Below, in pieces: positions 1 through 8,932 of a stretch of DNA of 64,000 nucleotides (the first letter of the stretch is position 1; each line of letters begins with the position of its first letter). Position numbers and translations under genes: made by a program. The DNA is from Vibrio aerogenes. GTDB taxonomy: Bacteria; Pseudomonadota; Gammaproteobacteria; Enterobacterales; Vibrionaceae. Under the pieces are notes generated by a model that saw only the letters and a program-made list of their open reading frames with translations, had not been told where the DNA came from and did no database searches. Location of the stretch: positions 1 to 64,000 of the forward strand of contig NZ_AP024861.1 of NCBI RefSeq assembly GCF_024346755.1, in the 5' to 3' direction.

Positions 1-371
1 GAACCGACCTCAGGTATTCAATCTATAGGAACTCATAAAAGGTGAAGCATTTTACCTTCTTTCTTTGCGTTAGAAAATGCTTTCCTCTGATCATGAAAAT
101 AATATAAATATATATGATCTATATAAGGATCTTTTTATTGGATCTATTATTATGGGCGCTGATCTCTGTGGATAAACCATAAATGATCATAAAGATCATA
201 AGGTTTGCGATGATCATTTGTTGTGATCACAGATTGATCTATCGTTGGATTTTCTGGGATCAAAATGTATAGTTATTCACAAAATGATCTTCTTATAGGA
301 CTTATCCAGTGAATAAGTCTGAGTTTTTCACTGGATCTTTTGATATTTATACACAAACCTGCCAGAACGAC
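1..371. other. oriC: Chromosomal replication origin oriC (chromosome 1)
   Basis: A non-coding AT-rich stretch next to mioC. It holds three tandem 13-mer-like elements starting with GATCT at about 116, 128 and 141, as in the DNA unwinding element of E. coli oriC. A perfect DnaA box follows on the minus strand (TGTGGATAA, 167-175), then TTATTCACA (273-281), TTATCCAGT (302-310) and TTATACACA (347-355). About a dozen GATC sites lie between 89 and 340, as expected for Dam/SeqA control. A perfect 9-bp inverted repeat (AAGCATTTT 45-53, AAAATGCTT 74-82) lies at the left edge. mnmG is expected just outside the window on the left but is not seen. Confidence 0.93.
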
Positions 372-812
372 TTAACCATTAAAATGGTGGATATTTTCTT
401 TTAACCATTCAGCAGCAGAGTCCTCCGGAATGGTATGTTCAAGAATATCAATTAAAAAGCATTCTACTAACGGTGTTGCTCCAATATCTTCAAGCAATTG
501 ATAAGCATTTTTTCCGGCAGCACAAAATGTGTCATAGCTCGAGTCACCAATTGCAATCACGGCATAGGACAACTTATCCGTTCTTGGCGGGGCCTGTTCA
601 AGGGACAGAAGAAAAGGCTTAATATTTTCCGGATAGTCCCCGGCGCCATGGGTTGAGGTGATGATTAGCCAGATATCTTCCGCTGGTATCTCATCAAAAT
701 CGGGCTGGTTATGGATTGTTGTATCAAATCCCTGTTCCTGAAATATATCGCTCAGATGATCCCCGACATATTCTGCACATCCCAGTGTACTACCTGTAAT
801 TATGTGGATCAT
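372..812 (-). CDS. mioC: Flavodoxin-like protein MioC
   Basis: A 146-residue short-chain flavodoxin. The FMN phosphate-binding loop is near residues 6-12 (TGSTLGC), a second FMN loop at about 53-60 (STHGAGDY), and a third at about 88-97 ([10 protein letters not shown]). In E. coli, MioC binds FMN and supports biotin synthase as an electron carrier; that role here is inferred by homology. The start is preceded on the minus strand by GGGTAGGA. The gene is transcribed toward oriC, as in E. coli, where mioC transcription enters the origin. Confidence 0.95.
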   Translation of the reverse strand: MIHIITGSTLGCAEYVGDHLSDIFQEQGFDTTIHNQPDFDEIPAEDIWLIITSTHGAGDYPENIKPFLLSLEQAPPRTDKLSYAVIAIGDSSYDTFCAAGKNAYQLLEDIGATPLVECFLIDILEHTIPEDSAAEWLKENIHHFNG

Positions 813-1313
813 TCCTACCCTTTATCCGGTGACTTTATCGTTCAGACTGATGTTTAGATTAATCAAACATGAATCATAATGAAAGAGCTGGCAAGAATAT
901 TCTGTGGACAGCGCTTGATCTTTTGGGTGATAGATGAAGTGCAGAGACTAAAAAGTCATTATGTTTTAACGGCTTATAGTGTGTATATATTTATTCAGTA
1001 ATGACATGACGTCTCTATGATATACATCAATATAGACCGGTTATCCTGAGCTTATTCAACTTCAAATTCCCGGTATATCCGGATCCTGTATGTAAGTTGT
1101 TGATATGTTTCTATCTTGATCTTGTCTCTTTTTTATCTGCCATTTTTATTTTTTTGATCAAGCTGAGAGATAATGTCCAGGATCATATTTTTGTGTTTTA
1201 TATATAAAATTTATTGATCATATATCAATAATACATAGACTATGGATGAGATAGTGCGGGAAATTTGTCCTGCATGAAAAGAGTGAAAAGCGCTTGAAGT
1301 AAAGGAATCATCT
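813..1313. other. Gene-free region between mioC and kduI
   Basis: About 500 bases of AT-rich sequence with no credible ORF. The left part must hold the mioC promoter and the right part the kduI promoter. The only clear structure is the inverted repeat at 1211-1231, listed separately. Several GATC sites continue from the origin region (for example 1157, 1183 and 1216). Confidence 0.6.
1211..1231. promoter_or_regulatory. Candidate operator upstream of kduI (inverted repeat)
   Basis: A perfect 8-bp inverted repeat, TTATTGAT-catat-ATCAATAA, centred about 90 bases before the kduI start codon, in the position of a promoter. The obvious candidate ligand is the IclR-family regulator encoded immediately downstream of kduI, since IclR proteins bind palindromes as dimers or tetramers. 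This link is inferred; the sequence alone shows only the symmetry. Confidence 0.45.
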
Positions 1314-2159
1314 ATGCGTATCCATCATAATTCTCATCCTGAAGATGCTAAAAACTATGATACTTCCCGGTTAAGAGAAGAATTTTTAACAGAGGCTTTG
1401 TTCTTGCCTGGGGAAATAAATATCGTGTACAGCCATATTGACCGAATGGTCGCAATGGGTGTATGTCCTGAGCCTGAACAAACATTAGCTTTAGATCATT
1501 TCGTTGATAGCCAGTCGTTTGGAACGACATTTTTTCTTGAGCGGCGGGAATTAGGTATTGTTAATTTGGGCACTACCGCTGAAATTCGTTGCCACAATGG
1601 ACTGTCATATCGCCTGGAGTATCTGGATGCTTTGTATTTAGGTCAGGGAGAGCAGGCAATTGAGTTTACATCGCTCGATCAGGAGCAAAGTGCGAAATTG
1701 TATTGCCTGAGTGCACCAGCACATCATAGTTATCCATCGCGGATCATTCAGCGCGACCAGGCAAATCAGATTGAATTAGGTACAAAAGAAAATGCGAATG
1801 AGCGACTGATTACCCAGTATCTGCATCCTGAGATATTACCAACCTGCCAGCTTTGCATGGGAATCACACATCTGAAAACAGGAAGTGTCTGGAATACGAT
1901 GCCTGCACATACGCATGAAAGACGGATGGAAGCCTACTTTTATTTTAATCTCGATCCTTCTCAGGTAGTTTTCCATCTGATGGGAGAGCCGGATGAAACC
2001 CGTCATATTGTGGTCAGAAATCATCAGCTGATTTTGTCACCAAGCTGGTCAATTCATTCTGGTTGTGGCACTCAGAACTATAGTTTTGTGTGGGGAATGG
2101 CGGGAGAAAATCAAACGTTTGATGACATGGATTTTGTAAGTATGGATGATATTCGTTAA
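1314..2159 (+). CDS. kduI: 5-dehydro-4-deoxy-D-glucuronate isomerase KduI
   Basis: A 281-residue cupin-fold isomerase that converts 5-keto-4-deoxyuronate (DKI) to 2,5-diketo-3-deoxygluconate in catabolism of unsaturated uronic acids from pectin or glycosaminoglycans. The zinc-ligand set of the family is present: HTHERRME supplies His199, His201 and Glu206, and His248 lies in the SIHSG segment. Length matches the E. coli enzyme. AAGGAA eight bases upstream is a plausible ribosome site. No kduD, kdgK or lyase gene lies nearby, so this is an isolated pathway step paired only with a regulator. Confidence 0.95.
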   Translation: MRIHHNSHPEDAKNYDTSRLREEFLTEALFLPGEINIVYSHIDRMVAMGVCPEPEQTLALDHFVDSQSFGTTFFLERRELGIVNLGTTAEIRCHNGLSYRLEYLDALYLGQGEQAIEFTSLDQEQSAKLYCLSAPAHHSYPSRIIQRDQANQIELGTKENANERLITQYLHPEILPTCQLCMGITHLKTGSVWNTMPAHTHERRMEAYFYFNLDPSQVVFHLMGEPDETRHIVVRNHQLILSPSWSIHSGCGTQNYSFVWGMAGENQTFDDMDFVSMDDIR

Positions 2160-2177
2160 GAATAAATTAAAGCAATC

Positions 2178-2951
2178 ATGACTAAAAAACCTGAATACAG
2201 AGCACCAGCACTTGAGAAAGGCCTTGAAATACTTGAGCTGCTGGCCAAAGCAGAAGTACCGCTGACAAAAAAGCAGATTGCTGAGAAACTGAATCGCAGT
2301 GTCAGTGAAATTTTCCGGATGTTGTCGGTTTTGAAAGAAAAACGGTACATCGAATGCCATAAAGAAACTGCGGGTTATGTATTAACCCTGAAAATGTTTG
2401 CTTTATCTAATCAGCATCCTCCGGTAATGCTGTTGTTAAGGCGATGCGCATTGCTGACAGAGAAACTGTGTAAAAAAGTAAATCAGTCATGTCATATCAG
2501 TCGCTACAGTAATGGTGAATTGTTGGTTATCGCCAGAGAAGAAAACCCTTATAAAATGGGTTTTAGTCTGAAAGTCGGAGCCCGGATCGACGTTTTTGCA
2601 TCAGGATCTGGTGCTGTGTTACTTGGGTTTTGTGCACCTGAGATCAGAGAAGCGATTTTGACAAATGAATATGCAACAGCTTCGCTCATAGAGACAACAT
2701 TGCAACAGGCTGAAGAAACGCGTCAGCGAGGTTATTTTTTGGGTAAAAGTCCGCAAATATCAGGGGTAACGAATATCAGTGCGCCGATCTTTGGTCCTCA
2801 GGGAGATCTTCTGGCTGTGATTACTATTCCTTATATGACCTTAAACTCTGAAACTGTATGTCATTCTGTTAAAGGGATAGAACAGGCGAAAGATGAATTG
2901 ATTCGTGTGGCGGGTGAGTTAAGCCAGAATCCGATATCACCTTCCCTGTAA
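2178..2951 (+). CDS. IclR-family transcriptional regulator
   Basis: A 257-residue regulator with an N-terminal winged helix-turn-helix at about residues 9-65 (LEKGLEILELLAK, then the recognition region RSVSEIFRML) and an IclR effector-binding domain at about 78-250, ending with the family-typical ISAPIFGPQGDLLAVITI segment. It lies 18 bases downstream of kduI on the same strand, so co-transcription is likely. The neighbour suggests it senses a uronate catabolite, as KdgR does, but it is not close enough to KdgR to name it. A terminator hairpin overlaps the stop codon. Confidence 0.9.
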   Translation: MTKKPEYRAPALEKGLEILELLAKAEVPLTKKQIAEKLNRSVSEIFRMLSVLKEKRYIECHKETAGYVLTLKMFALSNQHPPVMLLLRRCALLTEKLCKKVNQSCHISRYSNGELLVIAREENPYKMGFSLKVGARIDVFASGSGAVLLGFCAPEIREAILTNEYATASLIETTLQQAEETRQRGYFLGKSPQISGVTNISAPIFGPQGDLLAVITIPYMTLNSETVCHSVKGIEQAKDELIRVAGELSQNPISPSL

Positions 2952-2978
2952 CAGGGAAGGTTTAAAATCTTTTTCATC
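2940..2978 (+). terminator. Terminator after the kduI-iclR unit
   Basis: CCTTCCCTG (2940-2948) pairs perfectly with CAGGGAAGG (2952-2960); the three-base loop is the TAA stop codon of the IclR gene. It is followed by TTTAAAATCTTTTT, a broken U-tract. The convergent YeiH-family gene ends at 2998, so this may serve both strands. Confidence 0.7.
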
Positions 2979-2997
2979 AAATTAAGGCGCTGTTCAT

Positions 2998-4002
2998 CTA
3001 ATTAAGCAGTTGTTGTGCTGCCATTGTCATTCCGTAGCCGCCAATAAGCAGCCATATCCACAGTACGCCGGCCAGGATGATTGGTTTGAGTCCGACTCCC
3101 CGGATTTTTCCGATGTTTGTTTCAATCCCCAGTGCGCCCATTGCCATACTTAAAAACAGTACAGATGCCTGTGATAGTGAATTGACCAAAGCTTGTGGCA
3201 GTAGTTGGGCTGAATTAATGCCAGCGGCAGCGACAAACAGAATGGCAAACCATGGAATGACAATTTTTGCCTGGTGGCCCGTACTCTCTTTTGTTGAGCG
3301 GTTAAGATAAAAGCTGAGTATGATCAGAAATGGAGCCAGCATCATTACCCGGGTTAATTTGACGATCACTGAGGTTGCACCAATCTCAGATCCCATTGCG
3401 TTTCCGGCTGCGACTACCTGAGCAACTTCATGGATCGTGGCACCTGTATAAATTCCCATTGTATCTGCTGTAATGTTAAAAATATGGAAGATAAATGGGT
3501 ACAGGAACATTCCCAGAGTTCCGAAAATTACCACAGTTGCAACAGCAATCGCTGTCTGATGAGATTTTGATTTTACGACGGGCTCAGTTCCTAATATGGC
3601 TGCGGCTCCGCAAATAGAAGATCCGACAGCGGTGAGCATCGCTGTTTCTTTATCCAGCCCGAGCAGCCTGATACCAATAAAAGTCCCGCCAACAAATGTT
3701 GTGGAAATGATGAGCACATCAGTGAGCAATCCAGTCATTCCAACTGCTGCTATTTGCTGAAAAGTAATGAAAAAACCGTACAGAATCACACCCAGTCTCA
3801 GCAATTTTTGCTGACTGAACCGAATACCATGCATACAACTTTCGGGAATATACTGGTGTAAAAGGTTGCCGATCAACATTCCCAGTACAATACAAATGAC
3901 CAAAGGACTTAACTGGTAAGTTTTACAGAAGGGTAGGGAAGAAATCTGAAAAGATATCAATGCCATAAAAAGAGTAACCAGAATACCACTTATATACTTC
4001 AT
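2998..4002 (-). CDS. YeiH/UPF0324 family membrane transporter
   Basis: A 334-residue, roughly ten-helix membrane protein of the YeiH family (UPF0324, putative sulfate exporter family). Family hallmarks visible are the segment LGVILYGFFITF at about 71-82, the SSICGAAAI segment at about 128-136, and the TGATIHEVAQVVAAG segment at about 186-200. Substrate is not established for most members; YeiH itself is regulated by the LysR protein YeiE, for which no gene is seen here. It stands alone, convergent with the IclR gene and downstream of pstB on the same strand with a 165-base gap. Confidence 0.88.
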   Translation of the reverse strand: MKYISGILVTLFMALISFQISSLPFCKTYQLSPLVICIVLGMLIGNLLHQYIPESCMHGIRFSQQKLLRLGVILYGFFITFQQIAAVGMTGLLTDVLIISTTFVGGTFIGIRLLGLDKETAMLTAVGSSICGAAAILGTEPVVKSKSHQTAIAVATVVIFGTLGMFLYPFIFHIFNITADTMGIYTGATIHEVAQVVAAGNAMGSEIGATSVIVKLTRVMMLAPFLIILSFYLNRSTKESTGHQAKIVIPWFAILFVAAAGINSAQLLPQALVNSLSQASVLFLSMAMGALGIETNIGKIRGVGLKPIILAGVLWIWLLIGGYGMTMAAQQLLN

Positions 4003-4085
4003 GAGATTTATCCGTGAAAAACGGGGAATGCTGGTATGTTAGATCTGGCTATTTATTAAATATATCTAATTAAATTTGTTATAGC

Positions 4086-4102
4086 GTTCAGCTAAACTGA
4101 AC
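4086..4102. repeat. Inverted repeat upstream of the YeiH-family gene
   Basis: GTTCAG (4086-4091) and CTGAAC (4097-4102) form a perfect 6-bp inverted repeat with loop CTAAA. It lies 84 bases upstream of the YeiH-family start. It could be an operator or a weak terminator after pstB; no U-tract follows on either strand. Confidence 0.35.
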
Positions 4103-4125
4103 ATGCTGATTTACTTACTCTCAGT

Positions 4126-4160
4126 TCAACAAGACAGTCCGGTCAACAAGAACAGTCCGG
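4126..4160. repeat. Tandem 17/18-bp duplication after pstB
   Basis: Two adjacent near-identical units, TCAACAAGACAGTCCGG (4126-4142) and TCAACAAGAACAGTCCGG (4143-4160), differ by one inserted A. They sit immediately downstream of the pstB stop codon on its transcript side. This looks like a recent slippage or short tandem duplication; no function is evident. Confidence 0.7.
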
Positions 4161-4167
4161 AGATTCA

Positions 4168-5028
4168 TTATCCGAAGCGTCCCCGTAAGTAGCCTTGTGT
4201 CAGCGGATGAACCGGTTGCTCGAATATCTGCCGGGTTGGGTTTACCTCAATCAGCTTCCCGAGATGAAAATAAGCAGTCCGGTCGGAGATACGTTTGGCT
4301 TGCTGCATGGAGTGCGTCACCATACAAATCGTGTAGTTTTGTTTTAACTCAGACATCAGCTCTTCAATCACGGAAGTTGCTATAGGATCCAAAGCTGAAC
4401 AGGGCTCGTCCATTAAGATGACTTCCGGACTGATCGAAATGGCCCGGGCAATACATAACCGCTGTTGTTGTCCACCGGATAACCCGGTGGCCGGAACATC
4501 CAGTCTTGAAGAAACTTCACGCCATAAGCCAGCTTTACGTAAAGCAGCCTCGACAATATCATCCAGATCCGATTTGTTTTCAGCGAGTCCGTGAATTTTC
4601 GGGCCATAGGCAATATTTTCGTAGATCGATTTTGGAAAAGGATTCGGTTTTTGAAATACCATGCCGACCCGTGCCCGGAGTTCCTCAGCTTCGATTTCAG
4701 AAATTTTAGTGCCATGTAAACTAATCTCACCACTGACTTTACAGTGAGCTACGGTATCATTCATCCGGTTGAGACAGCGGAGAAAAGTCGATTTTCCGCA
4801 TCCGGACGGACCAATCAAAGCCAGAACTTCCTGCTCTCCCAAGTCAAGGTTAACATCAAAAATAGCCTGGACGTCACCGTAACTGACATCAATATGCCGG
4901 GTCGTCATTCCTGGTTTGTCACTGGTGAACTCACCGATTGTCTGGTGGCTGTCCAGTGGTTGCTCACCGAAATGAGTTTGCTCTGATGATAGCTGAGCAT
5001 AAAATTGTTGTTGTCCGCCACTATTCAT
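4168..5028 (-). CDS. pstB: Phosphate ABC transporter ATP-binding protein PstB
   Basis: A 286-residue ATPase of the high-affinity phosphate importer PstSCAB. Walker A is GPSGCGKS at about 73-80, followed by the Q-loop ([19 protein letters not shown]), the LSGGQQQR signature and Walker B ([13 protein letters not shown]). An N-terminal extension of about 40 residues precedes the ATPase core. I chose the second ATG (5028): it gives a 4-base ATGA overlap with the pstA stop and a good distance from AAAGGAG, while the ATG at 5034 abuts that site. No phoU follows, unlike in E. coli. Confidence 0.95.
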   Translation of the reverse strand: MNSGGQQQFYAQLSSEQTHFGEQPLDSHQTIGEFTSDKPGMTTRHIDVSYGDVQAIFDVNLDLGEQEVLALIGPSGCGKSTFLRCLNRMNDTVAHCKVSGEISLHGTKISEIEAEELRARVGMVFQKPNPFPKSIYENIAYGPKIHGLAENKSDLDDIVEAALRKAGLWREVSSRLDVPATGLSGGQQQRLCIARAISISPEVILMDEPCSALDPIATSVIEELMSELKQNYTICMVTHSMQQAKRISDRTAYFHLGKLIEVNPTRQIFEQPVHPLTQGYLRGRFG

Positions 5029-6281
5029 GACCATCTCCTTTCCAGCTTTCTGCGCAGATATAAGGCCATGCCATTCATCAGAAACAGAAAGAACAATAAG
5101 ACAATGATGGCAGCTGAAGTCAGTTCTGCAAATCCACGTTCAGGATTTTCTGACCACAGAAAAATCTGAACCGGGAGCGCGGTGGCTGCATCAACGAAGC
5201 TGCCCGGAATATCAACAATAAAGGCAACCATGCCAATCATCAGTAGCGGGGCTGTTTCTCCCAGTGCCTGAGCCATGCCAATAATAGAGCCAGTGAACAT
5301 TCCGGGCAGTGCCAGCGGTAAGACATGATGAAAAACAACCTGAGTTCTGGAGGCGCCCAGTGCCAGTGCACCATCTCTGATTGACGGTGGCACAGACTTG
5401 AGAGACGCCCGGCTGGAGATAATGATGGTTGGTAATGTCATCAATGTCAGCACCAGGCCACCGACCAGCGGGGTTGAGCGGGGGAGTTCCAGTACATTCA
5501 GAAAAATCGCCAGCCCGAGTAGTCCGAATACAATCGAAGGCACTGCGGCCAGATTATTGATATTAATTTCGATGATATCGGTCAACCGGTTTTTGGGCGC
5601 AAATTCTTCCAGATAAATTGCGGCGCCGACTCCGATGGGAAAACTCAGTAATAAAGCAGTCAATATTGTGAAAGCTGAGCCCATAAAAGCGCCGCCAATT
5701 CCGGCAACTTCTGCATTTCGGCTGTCACCATGGGTAAAGAAACGCCAGTTAAAAACTGAACGGACTTTTCCCTGCTGGTCTAATTGTCGGAACCAGTTTT
5801 GCTCCTTGCTGCTCAGGGCCGAACTTTTTCCGGCGATCAGGTTACCTTTATTGTACTGATTGAATTGATCGCCGGCCGGTAGCCACAGGGTAAGGGTTTT
5901 GGTTTCTGTTGAGGCTGACTCAAGTGCCTGCTGTAAGATATATTCGGATTCTGCTGACAGCAGTTTGTACAGTTTTCGTTTATCTGCTCTGCTGGTGACC
6001 GTACTGAACTCATTCCGGAGCTGAGTTTTAATCATAGTGTAAGGAGAGCTGCCGGCACGGTAATCTGCTGTTGAGAAAGACATGCTGATTTCTGTGGCAG
6101 TAAAAGCACTCATACCGGTGACGACTATGGTAATGAGCAAAAAGACCAGAAACATCAGTGCACTCAGAACCGAGGCGATACCATAGCCCCGGAATCGTTT
6201 CTCTGCCCGTTTACGGTGATGTAATGACCGGCGGACGATTTCAGTCTTACGCTCTGCAAGCTTTAATAGTGGATCACTCAT
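5025..6281 (-). CDS. pstA: Phosphate ABC transporter permease PstA (extended form)
   Basis: A 418-residue inner-membrane permease, longer than the roughly 296-residue E. coli protein. Residues 1-170 form an N-terminal extension with one membrane segment near 34-60 and a periplasmic part (DUF3333-like). The C-terminal 240 residues carry the six-helix MetI-like core with the EAA loop ([22 protein letters not shown]). It overlaps the pstC stop by 8 bases and pstB by 4, so translation of pstC-pstA-pstB is probably coupled. Confidence 0.93.
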   Translation of the reverse strand: MSDPLLKLAERKTEIVRRSLHHRKRAEKRFRGYGIASVLSALMFLVFLLITIVVTGMSAFTATEISMSFSTADYRAGSSPYTMIKTQLRNEFSTVTSRADKRKLYKLLSAESEYILQQALESASTETKTLTLWLPAGDQFNQYNKGNLIAGKSSALSSKEQNWFRQLDQQGKVRSVFNWRFFTHGDSRNAEVAGIGGAFMGSAFTILTALLLSFPIGVGAAIYLEEFAPKNRLTDIIEININNLAAVPSIVFGLLGLAIFLNVLELPRSTPLVGGLVLTLMTLPTIIISSRASLKSVPPSIRDGALALGASRTQVVFHHVLPLALPGMFTGSIIGMAQALGETAPLLMIGMVAFIVDIPGSFVDAATALPVQIFLWSENPERGFAELTSAAIIVLLFFLFLMNGMALYLRRKLERRWS

Positions 6282-7659
6282 ATTGCTCCCGGTATTTTTT
6301 CACGATTCTGAGGGCGAAGATATTCAGTATCAGAGTCACGATAAACAGGGTTAATCCCAGAGCAAAAGCTGCCAGAGTTTTCGGGCTGTCGAATTCCTGA
6401 TCTCCCACCAGCAGTGTGACAATCTGAACGGTAATTGTGGTCACTGATTCCAGCGGATTTCCGGTCAGGTTAGCGGTCAGGCCCGCGGCCATGACTACAA
6501 TCATGGTTTCTCCGATTGCTCTGGATATTGCCAACAGCAGCCCGCCGACAATGCCCGGTAAAGCTGCAGGAAGAATCACTTTTTTCACGGTTTCTGAGCG
6601 GGTTGCGCCCATAGCAAGTGAGGCATCCCGGAGACTTTGCGGAACCGCTCTGATCACATCATCAGACAGAGAAGAGACGAATGGAATAATCATCACTCCC
6701 ATGACCAGCCCGGCAGCAAGGGCACTTTCAGACGACACACTCTCGCTCCCCATTGACTCCGCGATGGAACGAATGGCGGGTGCAATCGTCAGGGCGGCAA
6801 TAAACCCATATACGACGGTTGGAATACCTGCAAGGATTTCCATGGCTGGTTTCACATAAGTCCGTACTTTTTCCGGTGCATATTCAGCCAGCCAGATGGC
6901 ACTGAAGATGCCGACAGGAGCCGCAACCAGCATGGCAATGATGGTGATGAGCAGCGTGCCGGCAAATAATGGAATCACACCAAAAGCACCACTGGCACCT
7001 TGTTGATCTTCCCTGATGGCTATTTGCGGTGACCAGTGCGTACCGAATAAAAAGTCGCTGACAGGAATGTGGGTAAAGAATCGAACGGATTCAAATAAAA
7101 CGGAAAGTACAATCCCCAGTGTGGTTAAAATTGCGATTGTTGAACTGAGTGCCAACAGAAACCGCACCAGTTTTTCAACCTGATTTCTCGCTTTAAAACC
7201 GGGAGCGATCTGATAAAGACCAAAAGAAATACAACCGGTTAACAGCAGCAGCGCGGCCGTATAAAAGATGGTATTTCTGCCGGAAATGAGCTGATGATAA
7301 TAAAGACTCGATTGTTTCAGGGCATCAGAATAGACTGTTGAGGATACATTCTGAGCCGGAGCGGAAGTGATTTGTGTGTAGATCAGATCTCTTGTGATAC
7401 CCGTTTGTGCGATTGGTAACAGACGTTCAAAGTGGCTGAGTGTCAGGTACTTGAGTAACCAGGGTTCAGTCATCGTCCAGAAGAGTCCGAAAACAATCAC
7501 TGGAAGCAGGGTTATCCACACGACATACCAGCCATAGTAGTGCGGCAGTGAATGCAGATAACGGATGCCACCGAGTCCTGAAGCTGCTCTGAGCGATTTC
7601 ATCCGTCCGGAAAAAAACGCCAGAACAGCAAACGTGAGTATGATAATGACAAGGGTCAT
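6274..7659 (-). CDS. pstC: Phosphate ABC transporter permease PstC (extended form)
   Basis: A 461-residue permease with an extra N-terminal region of about 160 residues holding membrane segments near 1-15, 43-65 and 132-152, then the standard permease core. The EAA loop reads DASLAMGATRSETVKKVILPAA. It pairs with PstA to form the phosphate channel. Long PstC and PstA variants occur together in several proteobacteria. It begins 10 bases after the pstS stop. A perfect DnaA-box sequence occurs inside it (7512-7520), probably by chance. Confidence 0.93.
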   Translation of the reverse strand: MTLVIIILTFAVLAFFSGRMKSLRAASGLGGIRYLHSLPHYYGWYVVWITLLPVIVFGLFWTMTEPWLLKYLTLSHFERLLPIAQTGITRDLIYTQITSAPAQNVSSTVYSDALKQSSLYYHQLISGRNTIFYTAALLLLTGCISFGLYQIAPGFKARNQVEKLVRFLLALSSTIAILTTLGIVLSVLFESVRFFTHIPVSDFLFGTHWSPQIAIREDQQGASGAFGVIPLFAGTLLITIIAMLVAAPVGIFSAIWLAEYAPEKVRTYVKPAMEILAGIPTVVYGFIAALTIAPAIRSIAESMGSESVSSESALAAGLVMGVMIIPFVSSLSDDVIRAVPQSLRDASLAMGATRSETVKKVILPAALPGIVGGLLLAISRAIGETMIVVMAAGLTANLTGNPLESVTTITVQIVTLLVGDQEFDSPKTLAAFALGLTLFIVTLILNIFALRIVKKYREQYE

Positions 7660-7669
7660 AATCGTATCA

Positions 7670-8716
7670 CTACAGATTTGGAGTCATACTTCCGGCATAT
7701 TTCCTGACCATTTTCCAGTCAGAAGGTGGTAACGGAATCAGCCCCCGATCTGTTAAATAGCCCTCTTCACCAATCGCATCTTCACTGGTAAAAGATGAGA
7801 CATATTCTTTAATCCCCGGAATAATGCCGACATGTGCTTTTTTCACGTAGAAATACAGTGAACGGGAAACCGGATAAGCGCCATCGCCAATGGCTTCAAA
7901 CGTTGGTGAGACATTATTGATTTTCGCTCCCTGAACTTTATCCCGGTTTTGATCGAGGAAACTGAAACCAAAGATACCGAAAGCGCCCGGATTGGAAACC
8001 AGCTTCTGGACAATCAGGTTATCGTTTTCACCAGCTTCGATAAAGGCACCATCCTCGCGAATACCGTGGCAGACTGCTTTAAATTTGTTTTTATCACTTT
8101 TGCTCAGGGCTTTCATTGACGGATGAGTTTTACATCCGGCTTCCATCACCAGTTCAACAAAAGCATCACGGGTACCGGATGTTGGTGGCGGCCCCAGCAC
8201 TTCAATTTTTGTATCAGGCAGGGCGCGGTTAATTTGATTCCAGCGTCTGTACGGGTTTTTCATCAGCTGACCATTTTTATCCGGTAATACTTTCGCCAGT
8301 GCCATATAAAGCTCTTTCACCGAGACATTCATGACGGGGGATTTGACTGAATTCGCCAAAGTGATTCCGTCATAGCCAATTTTGACTTCAATGATTTCGG
8401 TGACACCATTTTTTTTGCATTTGGCAACTTCCGAAGCTTTGATTTTCCGGGAAGCATTGGTGATGTCCGGGGTATTTTGACCCACACCAGAACAAAACAG
8501 TTTGAGTCCGCCACCTGATCCCGTTGATTCTATTTTCGGTACTTTAAACTGAGTTGATTTTCCGAACCTTTCCGCAACAACCGTTGCAAAAGGATAAACG
8601 GTTGAAGAGCCGACAATACTGATTTGTTCCCGGGCCAGTGCCGGTGTGGTCAGTATCATCAGCCCCAAAGTCCATACCAGCTTCTTCGTTGTGAGCCGCA
8701 TATTTTCTATATGCAT
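7670..8716 (-). CDS. pstS: Periplasmic phosphate-binding protein PstS
   Basis: A 348-residue secreted binding protein. A signal peptide covers residues 1-28 (KK, hydrophobic stretch, cut after PALA). Phosphate-contact segments of the family are visible: VGSSTVYPFA near the mature N-terminus, ESTGSGGG, and PPTSGTRDAFVEL. I chose the ATG at 8716, which has GGGGGAG six bases upstream; an in-frame ATG further upstream (8767) lacks such a site and would bury the signal peptide. First gene of pstSCAB and the likely PhoB-regulated entry point. Confidence 0.94.
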   Translation of the reverse strand: MHIENMRLTTKKLVWTLGLMILTTPALAREQISIVGSSTVYPFATVVAERFGKSTQFKVPKIESTGSGGGLKLFCSGVGQNTPDITNASRKIKASEVAKCKKNGVTEIIEVKIGYDGITLANSVKSPVMNVSVKELYMALAKVLPDKNGQLMKNPYRRWNQINRALPDTKIEVLGPPPTSGTRDAFVELVMEAGCKTHPSMKALSKSDKNKFKAVCHGIREDGAFIEAGENDNLIVQKLVSNPGAFGIFGFSFLDQNRDKVQGAKINNVSPTFEAIGDGAYPVSRSLYFYVKKAHVGIIPGIKEYVSSFTSEDAIGEEGYLTDRGLIPLPPSDWKMVRKYAGSMTPNL

Positions 8717-8803
8717 CGTGTTCTCCCCCGGATTTACTTTCATCAGTGTTGCCTTGAGTATATGCATTAAAAGCGTAGGCGGTTGTTTCTTTATTAACCA
8801 CGT

Positions 8804-8832
8804 CAGTCATGAATATTTCATCAGTTGTTCAT
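8804..8832 (+). promoter_or_regulatory. Candidate Pho-box-like direct repeats between pstS and the phosphatase gene
   Basis: Three 7-base units ending in TCAT repeat every 11 bases: CAGTCAT (8804), ATTTCAT (8815) and TGTTCAT (8826). PhoB binds 7-base CTGTCAT units separated by 4 bases, so the period is right, but the match to the consensus weakens from unit to unit. Their orientation points to the phosphatase gene at 8933. A weaker minus-strand pair (8887-8904, ATTTCAT-atgc-TAATCAT) could serve pstS. Confidence 0.35.
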
Positions 8833-8932
8833 ATAGGAATTGACATAACTATCTGTAATTAAAAAATAACATGAACGTCATATTAGATGATTAGCATATG
8901 AAATCATTCTGTTATGATTCAGGGACGAAAAA

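Noticed and set aside
7512..7520. Perfect DnaA box TTATCCACA inside pstC
   Set aside because: A single 9-mer of this kind is expected by chance about once per 130 kb on both strands, and it has no neighbouring boxes or AT-rich unwinding region.
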